Positions 12,301 through 23,334 of a stretch of 64,000 nucleotides of DNA are shown piece after piece. Numbering within the stretch: the stretch's first letter is position 1; each line of letters starts with the position of its first letter. A program made the translations under genes and the position numbers. The stretch comes from Bolinopsis microptera (Eukaryota; Ctenophora; Tentaculata; Lobata; Bolinopsidae), in contig NC_087082.1 of the NCBI RefSeq assembly GCF_026151205.1, forward strand, positions 12,743,865-12,807,864. The letters are read 5' to 3'. The notes under the pieces are model-generated. The model did not search any database. It was not told where the DNA came from and saw only the letters and a list, made by a program, of their open reading frames with translations.

Positions 12301-15300
12301 ACCCCGAACCTGCCCCAAATACCACCAAAACTCTACCAAAAATCATACTATTCATCACAGTCATCAGATGACAGTAGTGTTAATGATATTGTGAAGAGTA
12401 TGGAGGCGGACCTTGACCAGAGATTGACCATTCAGAAAACTACAAGAGGCGACACAAAGAAGAACTTGTCAAAGGAAGAGACTGAGGGCCTAAAATGGCT
12501 TGAGTGCATGAACAATGAGGGAAAACTATCCGTTGTTCAAGCTGATAAAGGAGGTGCAGTGATCATTATCAACCCAGAGACACTAAGGAAGAAGACACTT
12601 GAGAAGCTCCAAAACCCGAATATCTATACTGAACTGAAGGAAGATCTCACCCAAACATTACACCATGAGTTATTCCTCAAATGGGTTGAAGGTAAAGAGA
12701 AAGGTTTTATCCATCCGATGACTGCAAAAAGTGTCATGGGTGTTTCTGATAATGATAGCACAAAAGAGGGGAAAGATAAGACCAATGCAAAGAGCACTTC
12801 TTCACATTTCAAGCCAGGAAAAGCCTACTTTTACCCGAGTTTGAAGATCCACAAATTGAAGAGAAAAGACCTCGTGCCAGGCATAGAGCCCCCTGTGAGA
12901 CTAGTCACTGCACTACAGGAAGGAATAGCAAAAAGGAGTGATGTCTTCTTGGCCAGTGAGTACTTCAAAAATCTTGAAAAGGACTATTGCGAAGACTTAC
13001 TGACTGACTCAACGGACGCACTGAGATGGCTTGAAGTATGCAATGAAGTTGAAACAGACAAACGAGCCCTCCGAGCTTTCACTTTCGACTTCAAAGCTCT
13101 CTACGACTCATTAAACCCTGAACTTGTCAAGGAAGCCGTTCATCATGCAATGAATACCACCAGACCAGACTGGACACCAGCACTCTGTGATTGGCTGGTC
13201 GACCTCGTTGATATCAGTCTAAGATCCTCTATTGGATGCTTCGAAGACAAGTGGTACGTCCAAAAGAACGGAGTGCCTACAGGTGGAAGTCTGTGTGTGC
13301 AGTTGGCCAACATAACTGTATTTTATGTAATGAACAAATGCGTTTACAGTAACACTGACATGATGAAGAGAGTCAGGACTGTAAGACGGTACATTGACGA
13401 TGGTGCAGGTTTCTTCTACAGCACTGAAAGGAAATTTGACCAGTGGATTTCCGATGTAAACAAATCCTTGAAAGAATATGGGCTACTCATTGACGAATCC
13501 CAATGGAAGGAAGTTGGCACGCCTGTGGCTTTTCTAGATATCGAGTTTTGTTTCGACCCTGAGGGAAACTTACAAACTGCCCTCCATATCAAGGAAACAG
13601 ATTCAAGGAGCTTTCTACATTTTAGCAGTGCACATCCAAACCACATTTATAGTGGAATAGTTTACAGCCAGTGTATCAGACTCAGGAGAATAATCAACTC
13701 ACAAGAACGACTGGAAACCAGATTGAGTGAATTAAGCCAAGCATTCAAGGCAGCTGCTTATCCCTCAAAAATGGTGAACAACATTAGCAAAAAAGTTCTC
13801 AACTCAGAAAGAAACCTTGAACGAAGACCTCCCAAGGACAACACACTGAAGCCAGATATCCTACCAATAAGGGTTGTCTCAACCTATGGAAGTGAATCTG
13901 ACATTGTCACCACAGTGAAAAAGTATGAGGAGAACTTAAAGAAGACCAGAAGTTTTTGTAACCTGAGTGACTCAAAACAACAGAGTAACACCCTTGAAGA
14001 AAAGAAGAATGGCAAAAAGTTCTTCCAATTTGTCAAGAAAACAGGAAGCAACCTCAAAAGCCGGTTGGTTAAGGTGAAAGAAATAGCTCTGGGGAATAAG
14101 CATGGTCAAACAAGGCCGTGTAGAAAGAAGAACTGTGCAACGTGTGAGTCTATTGATAGTGCTACACAAATCAGCATCAATGGGAAACGGGTAAAACCAG
14201 CACCAGGTACATGCATCACTTACAAGATCATATATTTGATCAGATGTAAACTGTGTGAGAAACCATACGTAGGCAAATCCACCAGAATGCTACGGGTAAG
14301 GTTTGGCGAACACAGAAGAGCATTCTACAAGATCATCAGTGGGCAAAAGGTTGACACGGATGATGACTCAAACTGCGTAGGACTCCACCTCCATATAGAG
14401 CATGGACTGACTCAGAAGAAAAATTTTAACAATAGTGTTTCAGTGTGTATCCTAGAAAATTCAAGTCCTAGTAGTTTAGATGTTAAGGAGCACCGATATA
14501 TATACATGCCTTAAATTCCCTCCGCCCCTCAGGAATGAATAGTACAAACCCTTTTAAGATTCCTTTATTGCATAATTGATTTTTATTTTGTCTGAGGGGC
14601 TTTCCATAAATTATTTTTTTAAATAATTGGTCCTTTTGTTGATGTTTCATATTTCACGGCAGTTTCCTTTTCAGAGTTTGAGTTTATATTTAGAAACTAA
14701 CCATACTATCTTTTAGATTTATGTCACTTATGATGGCTCCGGCTGAAAGTACTATGACTCATTTTATCTAGAAGATTGTAGTTTCATTGCTCCTGAAGTA
14801 GCTATCAGTTCGCCGGTCAATGTTGGGTATAATACTCTTGTTTATTCTAACATTTTCATTTCTATAAAAAATTTTTAAAGTTTATGCCAAAAGTATGATT
14901 TATTATATTGCCTTAACAGTGTATCTTGCTTAAGCAGTGTCAATTTTAATACGGTATAAACTAAATACTTCAATCATGAGAATTAAACTCATTATCAAAC
15001 GTTGTAATCTTGTGGCTCGAACAAAATGGCAAAACTCCAAGGTTAAATTGCTAGGTTTGCTCAGAAGCTAACAAAATATTTGGATTTCTACCGCCTTGAT
15101 AATATTAGAGAATATTCATTGTTGAGTAAAGAAAAATGAAAATGAGACAAATTGATTCATTTAATCCCTTTAATATTGACTCATTTTACTTTTATATTTG
15201 TGTGTGAACGATCTAACATAATGTATTTATGTTTCTTGATATTTTTGATATATGACTATCAGAATAAACTGTTATTAAATAAAATGTGATATTCTATTGA

Positions 15301-18187
15301 GGCAGATGCCAACCCATCGCGGGTTTAAAGCTACTCCAGCTTCACCAGTCATAGGATTGGTCTGGTATTTTATTAATTGCGCTTTTTCAGAAACACAAAG
15401 ACAGCAAATTTCTACAGACACGTGCAGATAAGCAATATACTTGTTCAGAGCACCCAGTACTTGAACGGTACTGTGTTCAATGCTAATCAGTTTCAGGGTT
15501 TAAAAAGTATAAACGATTTCATTGATTACAATTCAAGATCTAATAAATAAATTAGCTCCAACTTTACTTAACACTACATCGATACATTTTCGTAAAATTC
15601 ATTAACCATAATATACAGAACATTTTGTGTTTTGAACAAAGATCTTGTTCAGTATAAGTGTGCAGTGTGATTCACACTGTGTGAAAGGACTTAGCAGGAC
15701 TAAAAAGGTTTATAATCGCAATTGGTCAGATCATGGACTTCCTCAGAAAGTGTTTAGACACTTCCTAAATTGAATTGTACCCGTTATATTCAAATGTGCA
15801 GCATGGTGAACCACTTAATGAGATTAGAGACCTCTGTGACCCGTTTTTAAATATCACACTCGCCAAACAGGCGGTAAAGTTTAATTTGTAGTCTCCTTAT
15901 CTTTGTTTGTGGTCTGCAACAGTTTTTAAATTAAAAATTGCTTGAACCTCCAGTAATGTAGCAGACAACAATGGAAGTGGGTATATATTGGCTACATAAT
16001 CCTACACAGTACCACTTCACCAGGTGGCACCTTTAAAAGGTAGCAGTCAGTCCGAAATATTAGATCATTGTAACACGATACCCTAATTTGTTCACTGCTT
16101 CAGAGAACATGTAGTGGCAAGGGTCCATTCCACAAAATAACCTCATCATGTTTCGTTTCAGTTTGCTGTTGCTCAGTGTTCTGTTCATCGACACTCTCCT
16201 TACACAGACCTACATATCTGATATCAACAATCAGTACCACAACGCAGTTAACCTCACATTCCATGACAAAGTACTGAACTGTAGGATTGTGAACAGAGGA
16301 GGACCACTCTACGACTGGGACACGTGTTTAATGTTCCTCTACATTAACAACAAGTTGGTTAACCACGTGACCGGCATTGTTATCACACACAAGTACAGCG
16401 CTCTTCTCAAATCAACTGCTAAATGTGCTGCTAAATGTGAACCTGACCACGGGAGTGATATAATACCGATGGAGCTGGAGATTAACAAGATGGTGTTTAT
16501 TGGGATGTGCGTGGGAGCTGTAGTCGTGTTCCTCTTGCTGGTTGTTGCGATTGTTTGCGGAGTTAGGCACTGCAGAAGTAATTACAGAAGACTACCTCAA
16601 CACAGTCCGGACACTGAGTCAGACAAAAAAGATATTCCTCTCACTGGTAGCAGTGGCTCGGTGTGCTGAACGTGATTATTCTATAGGACAAAATAAAACT
16701 ATATAGTTTATTTTAACAGTTAATATTACATGAACTTTGAAGTAACAACTTTACACTTCAGTGTTTGTCCCACCAGGCCAGGGCAGATTATATATATAGA
16801 GCAGATTATGATACTAATATTTATATTGCGGCCCCAACGTAAATGTAGCTCCTGCTATGAGTTGCCGAGTTGGATCAGCCGAATTAATTATTATATAATC
16901 AAGTTTATTTTTATAGTTTAGTTAAGAACTTTATCATCCAGCCACACAGTATGCAACTTACATATATTGCAATACCATTTTGTCCACTAGTTTTTTATGA
17001 CAGTGTAATTTTGCATGGCTGAAATTGAAGGTTTAATTCTCATATTATATAATATAATGATTGATTGAATCTTCAAATAAAACAAATATTGAATTTAGAT
17101 TAAAGTGGTAAGTATGGTAAGTAATAGAATTTTTCAGCAGAGGAACGGAATTTTCCAGATCTAGCAAACCTCCTTAATAAATGTTAATATTCTGTGGGCA
17201 CGCTAAATCTTTAAATCTTACCAGATCTGTCATCTCTGGTAAAATTATAAAGTTGTTAAAGCTTTTAAACTACATTTATACGAACTATAATTGATACGTT
17301 ACATTTATTTCTTAAACATTTTTCTCAACATCACTAACAATAAGTATCTTTTTAATAACTACGCTTGTGCTGAATATGGAATGCCAAAATTAGCTAGATT
17401 AAAAATTTCCCCGACCTGATCTAACCTGTTAAACCTAATGCTGTTTGGTATACATTTGTATAATATATTGCATTGCATGACAAAGTAGCTTAACTTTAAG
17501 TATAATTTCAAAGAAAACAAACTTATTTTATCTTAATAGAGCTCCTACCCTCTTGTATGTTAAGTCCTATATTATGTGAAGACTCCCACAGTACACTTTT
17601 ATCATTTAATTTGTTAAATATCCATACAAAATAATTTGGTTTCTCTTGTATCATTTGATATTAAGTAACGCTTTTAGTTCAATCTGATCACAGAGATTAA
17701 TCATTTGAACTGAAGAATAGAATGTTTATAAAGTTAGTTGTGTAAATTGTAAAAGCTAACAAACATAATGAACTTACGAAGGGTGAGGTTCTCGCCAGGT
17801 AGCTGAACGAAGGAACCATGAGCCTGTTGGTGAGAGCTCTGGGGTACTCGGTCCTGTTCTACAACATCAACCCGATCCACTTCCTTACTTTGTTCATACT
17901 GCCCTGAAAAGCCAGCGAAATGAGTATACAATCAATATTTAGAGCACACAAAATATGTGAAACATGAACTTGACTGACTATAACTTTTATTTTAAAAACA
18001 ACCGCCTACATACTGTATATATACATTTACATAAATATAAATTGTCATTAGTATACATACATTAAGAAACAAATCTAAATTGAAAGAAGGGAACTGTCCT
18101 ATGCAATTTGCATTATGCAAGGGCTAATTGACTGTTTAGTGTTTACTTCATACCTGTTTCATGCTCATCGACAGTAGACATTTGCAT
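5452..18187 (-). CDS. MTMR2: Myotubularin-family phosphoinositide 3-phosphatase (15 coding exons)
   Basis: It removes the 3-phosphate from PI3P and PI(3,5)P2 on endosomes. Coding exons in transcript order: 18187-18154, 17903-17778, 11102-10925, 10752-10698, 10460-10291, 10072-9948, 8874-8784, 8646-8538, 8393-8293, 8060-7949, 7752-7618, 7379-7301, 6238-6063, 5902-5739, 5575-5452. They sum to 1,779 nt (592 residues plus stop); all phases agree, and an in-frame TAG lies upstream of the ATG. The PH-GRAM domain covers residues about 38-131 ([10 protein letters not shown]). The phosphatase domain has the active site HCSDGWDRT (CX5R at about 383-389), so it is a catalytically active type. A short predicted coiled coil ends the protein. 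Length and motifs fit the MTM1/MTMR1/MTMR2 clade; which paralogue is uncertain. The third exon appears to use a GC donor (CAG|GCAAG). Confidence 0.93.
6276..7226. mobile_element. Long inverted-repeat (foldback) element in a myotubularin intron
   Basis: The segment 6307-6530 pairs with 6990-7220 as an imperfect inverted repeat of about 220 bp (ATTCACCCTGA at one end, TCAGGGTGAA at the other). The arms flank a unique middle of about 450 bp. The left end has a run of 31 G (6276-6306); the right end has only six C (7221-7226). There is no coding capacity. Its middle and inner right arm resemble 43840-44110. No clear target duplication was seen. Confidence 0.75.
9477..9854 (-). CDS. LSM6: U6 snRNA-associated Sm-like protein LSm6
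   Basis: A subunit of the heptameric LSm2-8 ring that binds the U6 snRNA 3' end, and of the LSm1-7 ring in mRNA decay. Two coding exons, 9854-9736 and 9603-9477, encode 81 residues, the usual size of the family. The Sm1 motif ([16 protein letters not shown]) and Sm2 motif ([11 protein letters not shown]) are complete, with an intact GT-AG intron. The whole gene sits in a myotubularin intron on the same strand; only 93 bp separate its ATG from the upstream myotubularin exon. A splice acceptor-like TATAG precedes the start codon by one base, so a spliced or trans-spliced leader is possible. Confidence 0.95.
11686..14514 (+). mobile_element. Penelope-like retroelement ORF (reverse transcriptase plus GIY-YIG endonuclease)
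   Basis: One uninterrupted 942-codon frame. Seen in order: a basic N-terminal region with GLGFVPTP (about 165), typical of Penelope-like elements; reverse transcriptase motifs [10 protein letters not shown] (about 467), GVPTGGSL (about 528) and RRYIDDG (about 567); a CRKKNCATC cysteine motif (about 811); and a C-terminal GIY-YIG-like nuclease ([19 protein letters not shown], from about 840). The frame also opens a few codons upstream from TTG, but ATG at 11686 is the first methionine. It lies in the 6.7-kb second intron of the myotubularin gene in opposite orientation. Terminal repeats could not be defined. The absence of stops suggests a fairly young copy. Confidence 0.9.
14515..16147. other. 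Intronic A+T-rich stretch between retroelement and membrane-protein gene
   Basis: It probably holds the 3' tail of the Penelope-like element, whose exact end I cannot place, and the promoter of the downstream + strand gene. A TATA-like TATATA lies at about 15979 and would suit a start site near 16010. No coding exon of the surrounding minus-strand gene was found here. Confidence 0.4.
16148..16669 (+). CDS. Small predicted type I membrane protein, function unknown
   Basis: A 173-residue protein in one exon. Residues 1-19 form a hydrophobic signal peptide ([10 protein letters not shown]). The short ectodomain has an NLT glycosylation site and about five cysteines, including CAAKC. A single membrane span follows at about 118-142 ([16 protein letters not shown]), then a polar tail of about 30 residues ending GSSGSVC. 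A poly(A) signal (AATAAA) follows at about 16691. It lies in a myotubularin intron on the opposite strand. I recognise no family; the gene call rests on the clean signal peptide, span and tail layout. Confidence 0.65.
   Translation: MFRFSLLLLSVLFIDTLLTQTYISDINNQYHNAVNLTFHDKVLNCRIVNRGGPLYDWDTCLMFLYINNKLVNHVTGIVITHKYSALLKSTAKCAAKCEPDHGSDIIPMELEINKMVFIGMCVGAVVVFLLLVVAIVCGVRHCRSNYRRLPQHSPDTESDKKDIPLTGSSGSVC
16670..17777. other. Intronic A+T-rich stretch
   Basis: Low-complexity A+T-rich sequence between the membrane-protein gene and the second myotubularin exon. I see no coding, RNA or mobile-element signal in it. Confidence 0.5.
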
Positions 18188-18969
18188 TGTTGCAGACTTT
18201 TTTGTATCTCGCTAAAACAGTTCTACATAACCTTGGGATATTGCAGTCTTAAAATAGCTTCAGTGATCAACTTTCATTCCAGTGAAGCATTGGAGGGTAT
18301 CACGTGCATGATATTTCATTGAATTGTATTCGATAAATTATTAATGTTGAAGAAATATTTATATATTTTTTCATATAATGTGATGATACTTTGTAGACAT
18401 GTGTGATGAACTGATGATGTGATGTCATAATTTTTACTGGCTTACTTACTGACTTAATTAGCAAATTTTTAGATGGGCAGCCAAAAAATTCAGCAGGGGG
18501 CGGCACAAAAAATATGTTTTGCCACCGACCAACTACAAATCCTGTGCACACCGATCACAATGGGTTCATCAGGACTAAACGGCTGCCAGACTTTGGGTAA
18601 GGAGTGATATGACCACCATATACGTCATCCCAGGAACCAACTATTTAGCTATCATCGCTCAATAATCGTTTTGGTATCGACGCTACATACTTTTATTTTC
18701 TGACTATAAAGCTGACTTAAGAAACCAGGGAATTAATTTTACCTTCCTAACATTAAATCGTTGATTTTATTTATATATCCCTTTATTTTATTTTATTTAT
18801 TTTTCAATACATTCCAGTGCATTGTGCAGAAAGCTGGAGATTAAAAAATTTGGAAGCATGTAGGGATTTAGACCTGATATCGACCGCATATACTAAAAAT
18901 ACTCTAGCACAATTGTAACTGCAGTTTTACAGAACTCTAAATGCTTAATGAACACACTTGCAGGTACCA
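18188..18969. other. Upstream flank of the myotubularin gene
   Basis: The 5' untranslated region and promoter of the minus-strand myotubularin gene should lie here, just above the ATG at 18187. No TATA box or CpG-rich stretch stands out, and no further exon was recognised. Confidence 0.4.
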
Positions 18970-18977
18970 CCCGTATT

Positions 18978-19109
18978 CAGGGACAAAAGGAAATCGCGAT
19001 TTTTTCCATTATTTGCGACAAATTTTATGTATAGTTTAATGTATAGTCTGTTAAAATTCGCGATATCGCGATTTTTGGCCAAAATAATCGCGAAATCCTT
19101 TTGTCCCTG
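18978..19109. mobile_element. 132-bp MITE with 8-bp target duplication (hAT-type)
   Basis: The ends are inverted repeats beginning CAGGGACAAAAGGA; about 24 bp pair with one or two mismatches. The flanks CCCGTATT at 18970-18977 and 19110-19117 are an exact 8-bp duplication. Size, CAGG terminus and 8-bp duplication fit non-autonomous hAT elements. It has no coding capacity. Confidence 0.85.
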
Positions 19110-19169
19110 CCCGTATTCACACTCAGACCTGAGTTCAGTCATTTTCTGATACGAGATTAGGGACGGGTT

Positions 19170-19198
19170 CTATAAACAAACAAACAAACAAACAAACA
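19170..19198. repeat. (CAAA)n microsatellite
   Basis: About seven consecutive AAAC/CAAA units. Confidence 0.8.
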
Positions 19199-19599
19199 TA
19201 CGTCATCAAGTAATTAACATACAAGCTTGAAGCATCGTTGGAAATGAGAGAAGCTGACATTGGGGAACCAATCAATTAGCCTATGCAAGAACCACCTGAG
19301 AAATAGTAACCGTTGGAAATCCTCTTCTTGAAAGGAGTATTTCCAACAGTCAGACGATCCAGATGATAGTCTGTTATAACTTGTTGTTCCTTTGTAGCAT
19401 GAACATATTCTTGAACAGAGGGCTTTGGGCAATTCACTCGGGTTTTGCGATACTACTACCTTCTATCATCCAATATTTATTATACCTAAGATCTAGCGAC
19501 ATATTAAGACCTGATCGGAACTCCCCTTGCATGCCTTTGGCACGTACGTCTCACATCCCTTGATACGTAAACCCTCCTTTAGCAAGGTTCCCGTCCCTA

Positions 19600-19820
19600 T
19601 GTGATCTGTGAATCGAGCAGAGAGATCATGTTCTCTTCTTAGTTTATAGCTTCTATGTACAGAGCTGTCATATGAACTCTACCCCAGATCTAGCCCATTT
19701 CTAGGTCAATTATATTCAATCCATGGATCACATCACTAATTATACGTCACTGATTGGTGACGTGATCTGACCCCTCTTGGGGGCCAAATCAGTTTCCTTA
19801 CCCAAAGTCTCCTAGCTAAT
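19600..19820. repeat. Dispersed repeat, copy 2 (inverted relative to 4.3 kb)
   Basis: It shares ATTATATTCAATCCATGGAT, TAATTATACGTCAC and GTGACGTGATCTGACC with the complement of 4300-4530. It runs directly into LINE reverse transcriptase tail coding sequence at about 19821. Confidence 0.55.
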
Positions 19821-20342
19821 GTTGCTTTCGAAAAGTACAACAAAGTTTGGCTGGAAAAGTCCCGAATTTCACTGGACACCAAAGTGAAATTATACGAGGC
19901 CCTTGTTATCCCAGTACTGCTGTACAACTGCAATAGCTGGGCCGCTCCAGAGAAAATCCTTCAGAAAGTGGATGTGTGTCAGCGCAAACATTTGAGGCGG
20001 ATAATGAACTCCACTTATCTTCGAATCATCAGTAACCGAGACCTTTATGCTCGTTGTGGGGTGACTCCATTAACAGAGAGGGTTGCTAAGTCTCGCTGGA
20101 AAATGCTCGGTCATATCCTTAGAAGTGATTGTAACTCCCCACCCCAACTAGCATTGAGTTTTACTGTTGAGAGTATGGAGAATATGAAAGGGAGAATTGG
20201 TAGACATCAGATCAGTATTTTCAAAACCATTTTGAGTGATTTAAATAAAAGAAATATTAATTTGTGTAATTTGACAGATTTGACAGAACTTCGACATAAA
20301 GCCTCGAACAGAAACCATTGGAGAAATTTGTTTAGTTTCTGA
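19821..20342 (+). pseudogene. LINE fragment: C-terminal tail of a non-LTR reverse transcriptase
   Basis: An open frame entered without a start codon encodes the post-RT region common to APE-type LINEs: a VKLYEALVIPVLLYNCNSW segment, then a basic domain with KHLRRIMNS and SRWKMLGHILR. The palm domain and endonuclease are absent, so it is a 5'-truncated copy. It resembles the relic at 38250-38906. Confidence 0.8.
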
Positions 20343-21035
20343 TACTTTAATTTTTTGGGTTAAATATTTAAGTTTGTTTTCAGAGTTCTTCACGTAGACT
20401 TATCAGATCCCTAGGATGTATTTATATTACTACTTCGGATTTGTGTAAAGTTTGATAATAAAGTCTCCCACTGGACTAAACCAAGAGTAACTTAATTGGG
20501 TTATTCAAATCAAATGACCAGGTGTGTATTCAAATGACCAGGTGTGTACTAGAGTGCCTAAAAATGTTAAACACTGCTGTTGTGTGGCTTTCTATTCAGA
20601 CTTTAAAGATCGACAAGTAAATTTGATGCAAAAAGCTAATGTAATTTATGAGTGTGCAACAGCTGTGTAAGATTAAAATTTACAATAACGAAGCGTTTAA
20701 AGCTCACGATACCATGATCATAACTATTTTGTTTCAGCTCTGAACATCTATAAACAGCGGACACAATTCGTGTGTTGAGAGATATTTTTAGTCGATTTGG
20801 TTTACCTTTCACATTGGTAAGTGAAACATATATAAAACATAGGAGTGACATAACTTAGTAAGTATCACAGAGTATACACTGTCCTTCCTCTAGGAAGCTT
20901 CCTTCCAACTGGAAAGTTTTACTACCAAAGGAAGTTCACAACGAAATTTAGTTTTTAAAGCTTAATAATAACCAGGAAGCATCCTCCCTACTTGAAACTT
21001 CTCTTCCCACCAGAAACTAGGAACCTTCCTTTCCA
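20343..21035. other. Non-coding stretch
   Basis: LINE 3' flank followed by unassigned sequence. A short direct repeat (AAATGACCAGGTGTGTA) occurs twice near 20512-20549. No gene was recognised. Confidence 0.4.
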
Positions 21036-21043
21036 CCTGGAAG

Positions 21044-21357
21044 CAGTGGCGTAACGAAGGGCCCCGCTGACCCCTGCTGTGCGGGGGGGGGGGGGGGGGG
21101 GGGGGGGTTGGGGGCGTCTTAGGGGGGCGCCAAATCGTCGTTTGAATGTGGGACAATTTCAAAAACTTAACTAAAGTACTAGCAAAACTGCGCGTTTTGC
21201 TCTAGAAACACACTTTTTTAGAGATTTTACCGGCGTATCCTCTAAAATCACCCAATTTGTTCAATTTTAGGGAGTGGCACCAAAAGGGAAGGGGCGCTTT
21301 TTCGGCGGGGGGGGGGGGGGGGGGGGGGGGGTGCCAACAGGCAACGTTACGCCACTG
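21044..21357. mobile_element. hAT-type MITE with two 25-nt G runs
   Basis: The ends CAGTGGCGTAACG and CGTTACGCCACTG are inverted repeats of hAT style. The flanks CCTGGAAG at 21036-21043 and 21358-21365 are an exact 8-bp target duplication. Runs of 25 G at 21083-21107 and 21307-21331 lie near the two ends on the same strand. No coding capacity. Confidence 0.9.
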
Positions 21358-21940
21358 CCTGGAAGTCAAGCCATTCAGGGTCTTCTAGCAAAAAATTGTC
21401 AAAACATTTGATTCCTCGAAGCTGAAGACGAACAGCACATTTTTTTCGAAAGCTTCTGTTACTACAAACTGTTGTATCATTTATATGTTTCAAGAACCCC
21501 TCACCATATTTTCAGGAATCTTCAGTAAAGAAATCTTAAAATGTGGCACCTCTGTAACCCCTGATAAAGATTATACAAGTTCTGAGTAAATCAAAACACA
21601 GTCTGACAAATGACATCACATCACAGTACCGTTGGCCTTTCTTAAGTCTGATATTTCCACGAGATGTTTTAGGAACTGTGAAGCCTCAAACGCCATTCCT
21701 CCTGTGTAGTACTGAACACCAGTGGCGTGAAAGTAGCCTTTTCTGCATTGAGGTCTCCGTTGTACTCCGTTTTTTGTTTTTATCGTGAGATTGGTAAATC
21801 TGCAAGATGCTCTTGTCACTGTTGGATCAACTGAGCTTGAGAGTGAAGTACCCCTACACCTGTGAATGCCCTGTCCAGCGGCTCTTACTAATTCGCTCGC
21901 CCAAAAATTTCATGTGACTTTGGTTTTTATGGTTTTGCAG

Positions 21941-23334
21941 CCGTACAAAACGGTTTTACATAAACCCTTATCCCAACCCTAACCCTAACCATAACCCCGA
22001 AGCTAACCATAACCCTTACCACAACCCTAACCCTAACACGAGTCCTAAACAATCGAATTCGTATTTTACTAGCCTGTCACGTGACCAAAACGGTTTTTTG
22101 CCCACAACTCTCCAGGGAAGCATTTTAACCCTATGTCATGGGAGTGATTCGGAATCAGCGTCCAAAAATACACCGCTTCCGATCACTTTCATGCCCAAAG
22201 GGCCTTTTCACAAGAATTTTCTTAAAATTTGGGCGAGCGATTTAGTAGGAGCGCTGTCCAGCAGCGATCAGAACGATCTTGCACCATCCTGTCTATTTGT
22301 TCCATTAGATAGTTTAAGTGTGGTTAGAGTTCAGCTATCGTATCTCTGGGTGAATTGTGTCTAAGTGAAACTTAGGCTCCGATTTTGCATTCAATAGAAA
22401 ACTAAATAAAATTTATAAACACCCTTTACGTAGTATAATTAAACCAGTTTAAAGAACTGGCTCCAAATTTATGTCTAATTCTGCTATTTTTACTACTTTT
22501 CAACCCTCATGGTTGATATGATTTTGTTTTCCACATACACATGAAGGATTTTTGTTAGCTGTAGACAGTGCAAGATTAGGATGCAAATATAAATTTATAC
22601 TTTTCACTCTGAATAAGCTCTATCTAAGCTAGCAAGACTAGCAAGATAGTCTATTGCTAGTCGTGATACTCGTAAAATATTTGTTTCAAATATTAGACCG
22701 TCGACGAGTCTTGTAGCGCGATGCACTACTGGACCGCGACGTGCGCATCAAATAATTCTTCTCGTAGCCACCTTTGGTAGATCTACTTGATTCCCGATGT
22801 CAATCCTTCGCAGCTCGGCAAGGCCCAGTTAAGTGGTAAATTTAATTTCGCCGATCTACCGTGGTTGCGAGAACAGAGAAGGCTAGTAAAAATGAATTCA
22901 ATTGTTTATTTAACGGGTGATACTCGTAAAATATCTGTCCATCACCTACAAATTGTTTAAGGCTCGGGTTAGGGTTAGGGCCGGTTGTGGTAAGGGTTAT
23001 GGTAGCTTATGGTTATGGATAGGTTCGGGTTTGATTCACGATGTCAATCCTTCGCAGCTCGGTGAGGCACAATGGTGCATCTCGCCGATCTACCGAAGTG
23101 GTTGCGAGAAGCATTATTTGATGCGCGCGCGACCCAGTAGTGCATCGCGCTACAAGGTTCGGGTTTATGGTTAGGGTTAGGGTTGTCATACGTTGTATGA
23201 CCCGCAGTGCACGAGTGCGCGGCTCCCCCTGTATCGTAGAAACTCTATAGTGAAGCGACAGTGGGGGTCACCGCGTGATACAAGGTTAGGGTTGGGATTA
23301 TGGAATGGGGTTTATATAAAACTGTTTTGTACGG
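21941..23334. mobile_element. Inverted-repeat element with telomere-like subterminal repeats
   Basis: The ends 21941-21967 (starting CCGTACAAAACGG) and 23308-23334 are inverted repeats with a few mismatches. Just inside are degenerate CCCTAA repeats on the left (21970-22047) and TTAGGG repeats on the right (23165-23300), with another TTAGGG block at 22966-23030. The region also holds a second inverted pair (22713-22772 with 23098-23153). Because the TTAA-flanked element at 22914 overlaps it, the order of events is unclear. Confidence 0.55.

Noticed and set aside
20962..21162. Proline-rich frame on the minus strand
   Set aside because: Translation of the G run in a MITE.
21970..22047. Chromosome end indicated by TTAGGG-like repeats
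   Set aside because: Repeats are degenerate, short and inside an inverted-repeat element with genes on both sides.
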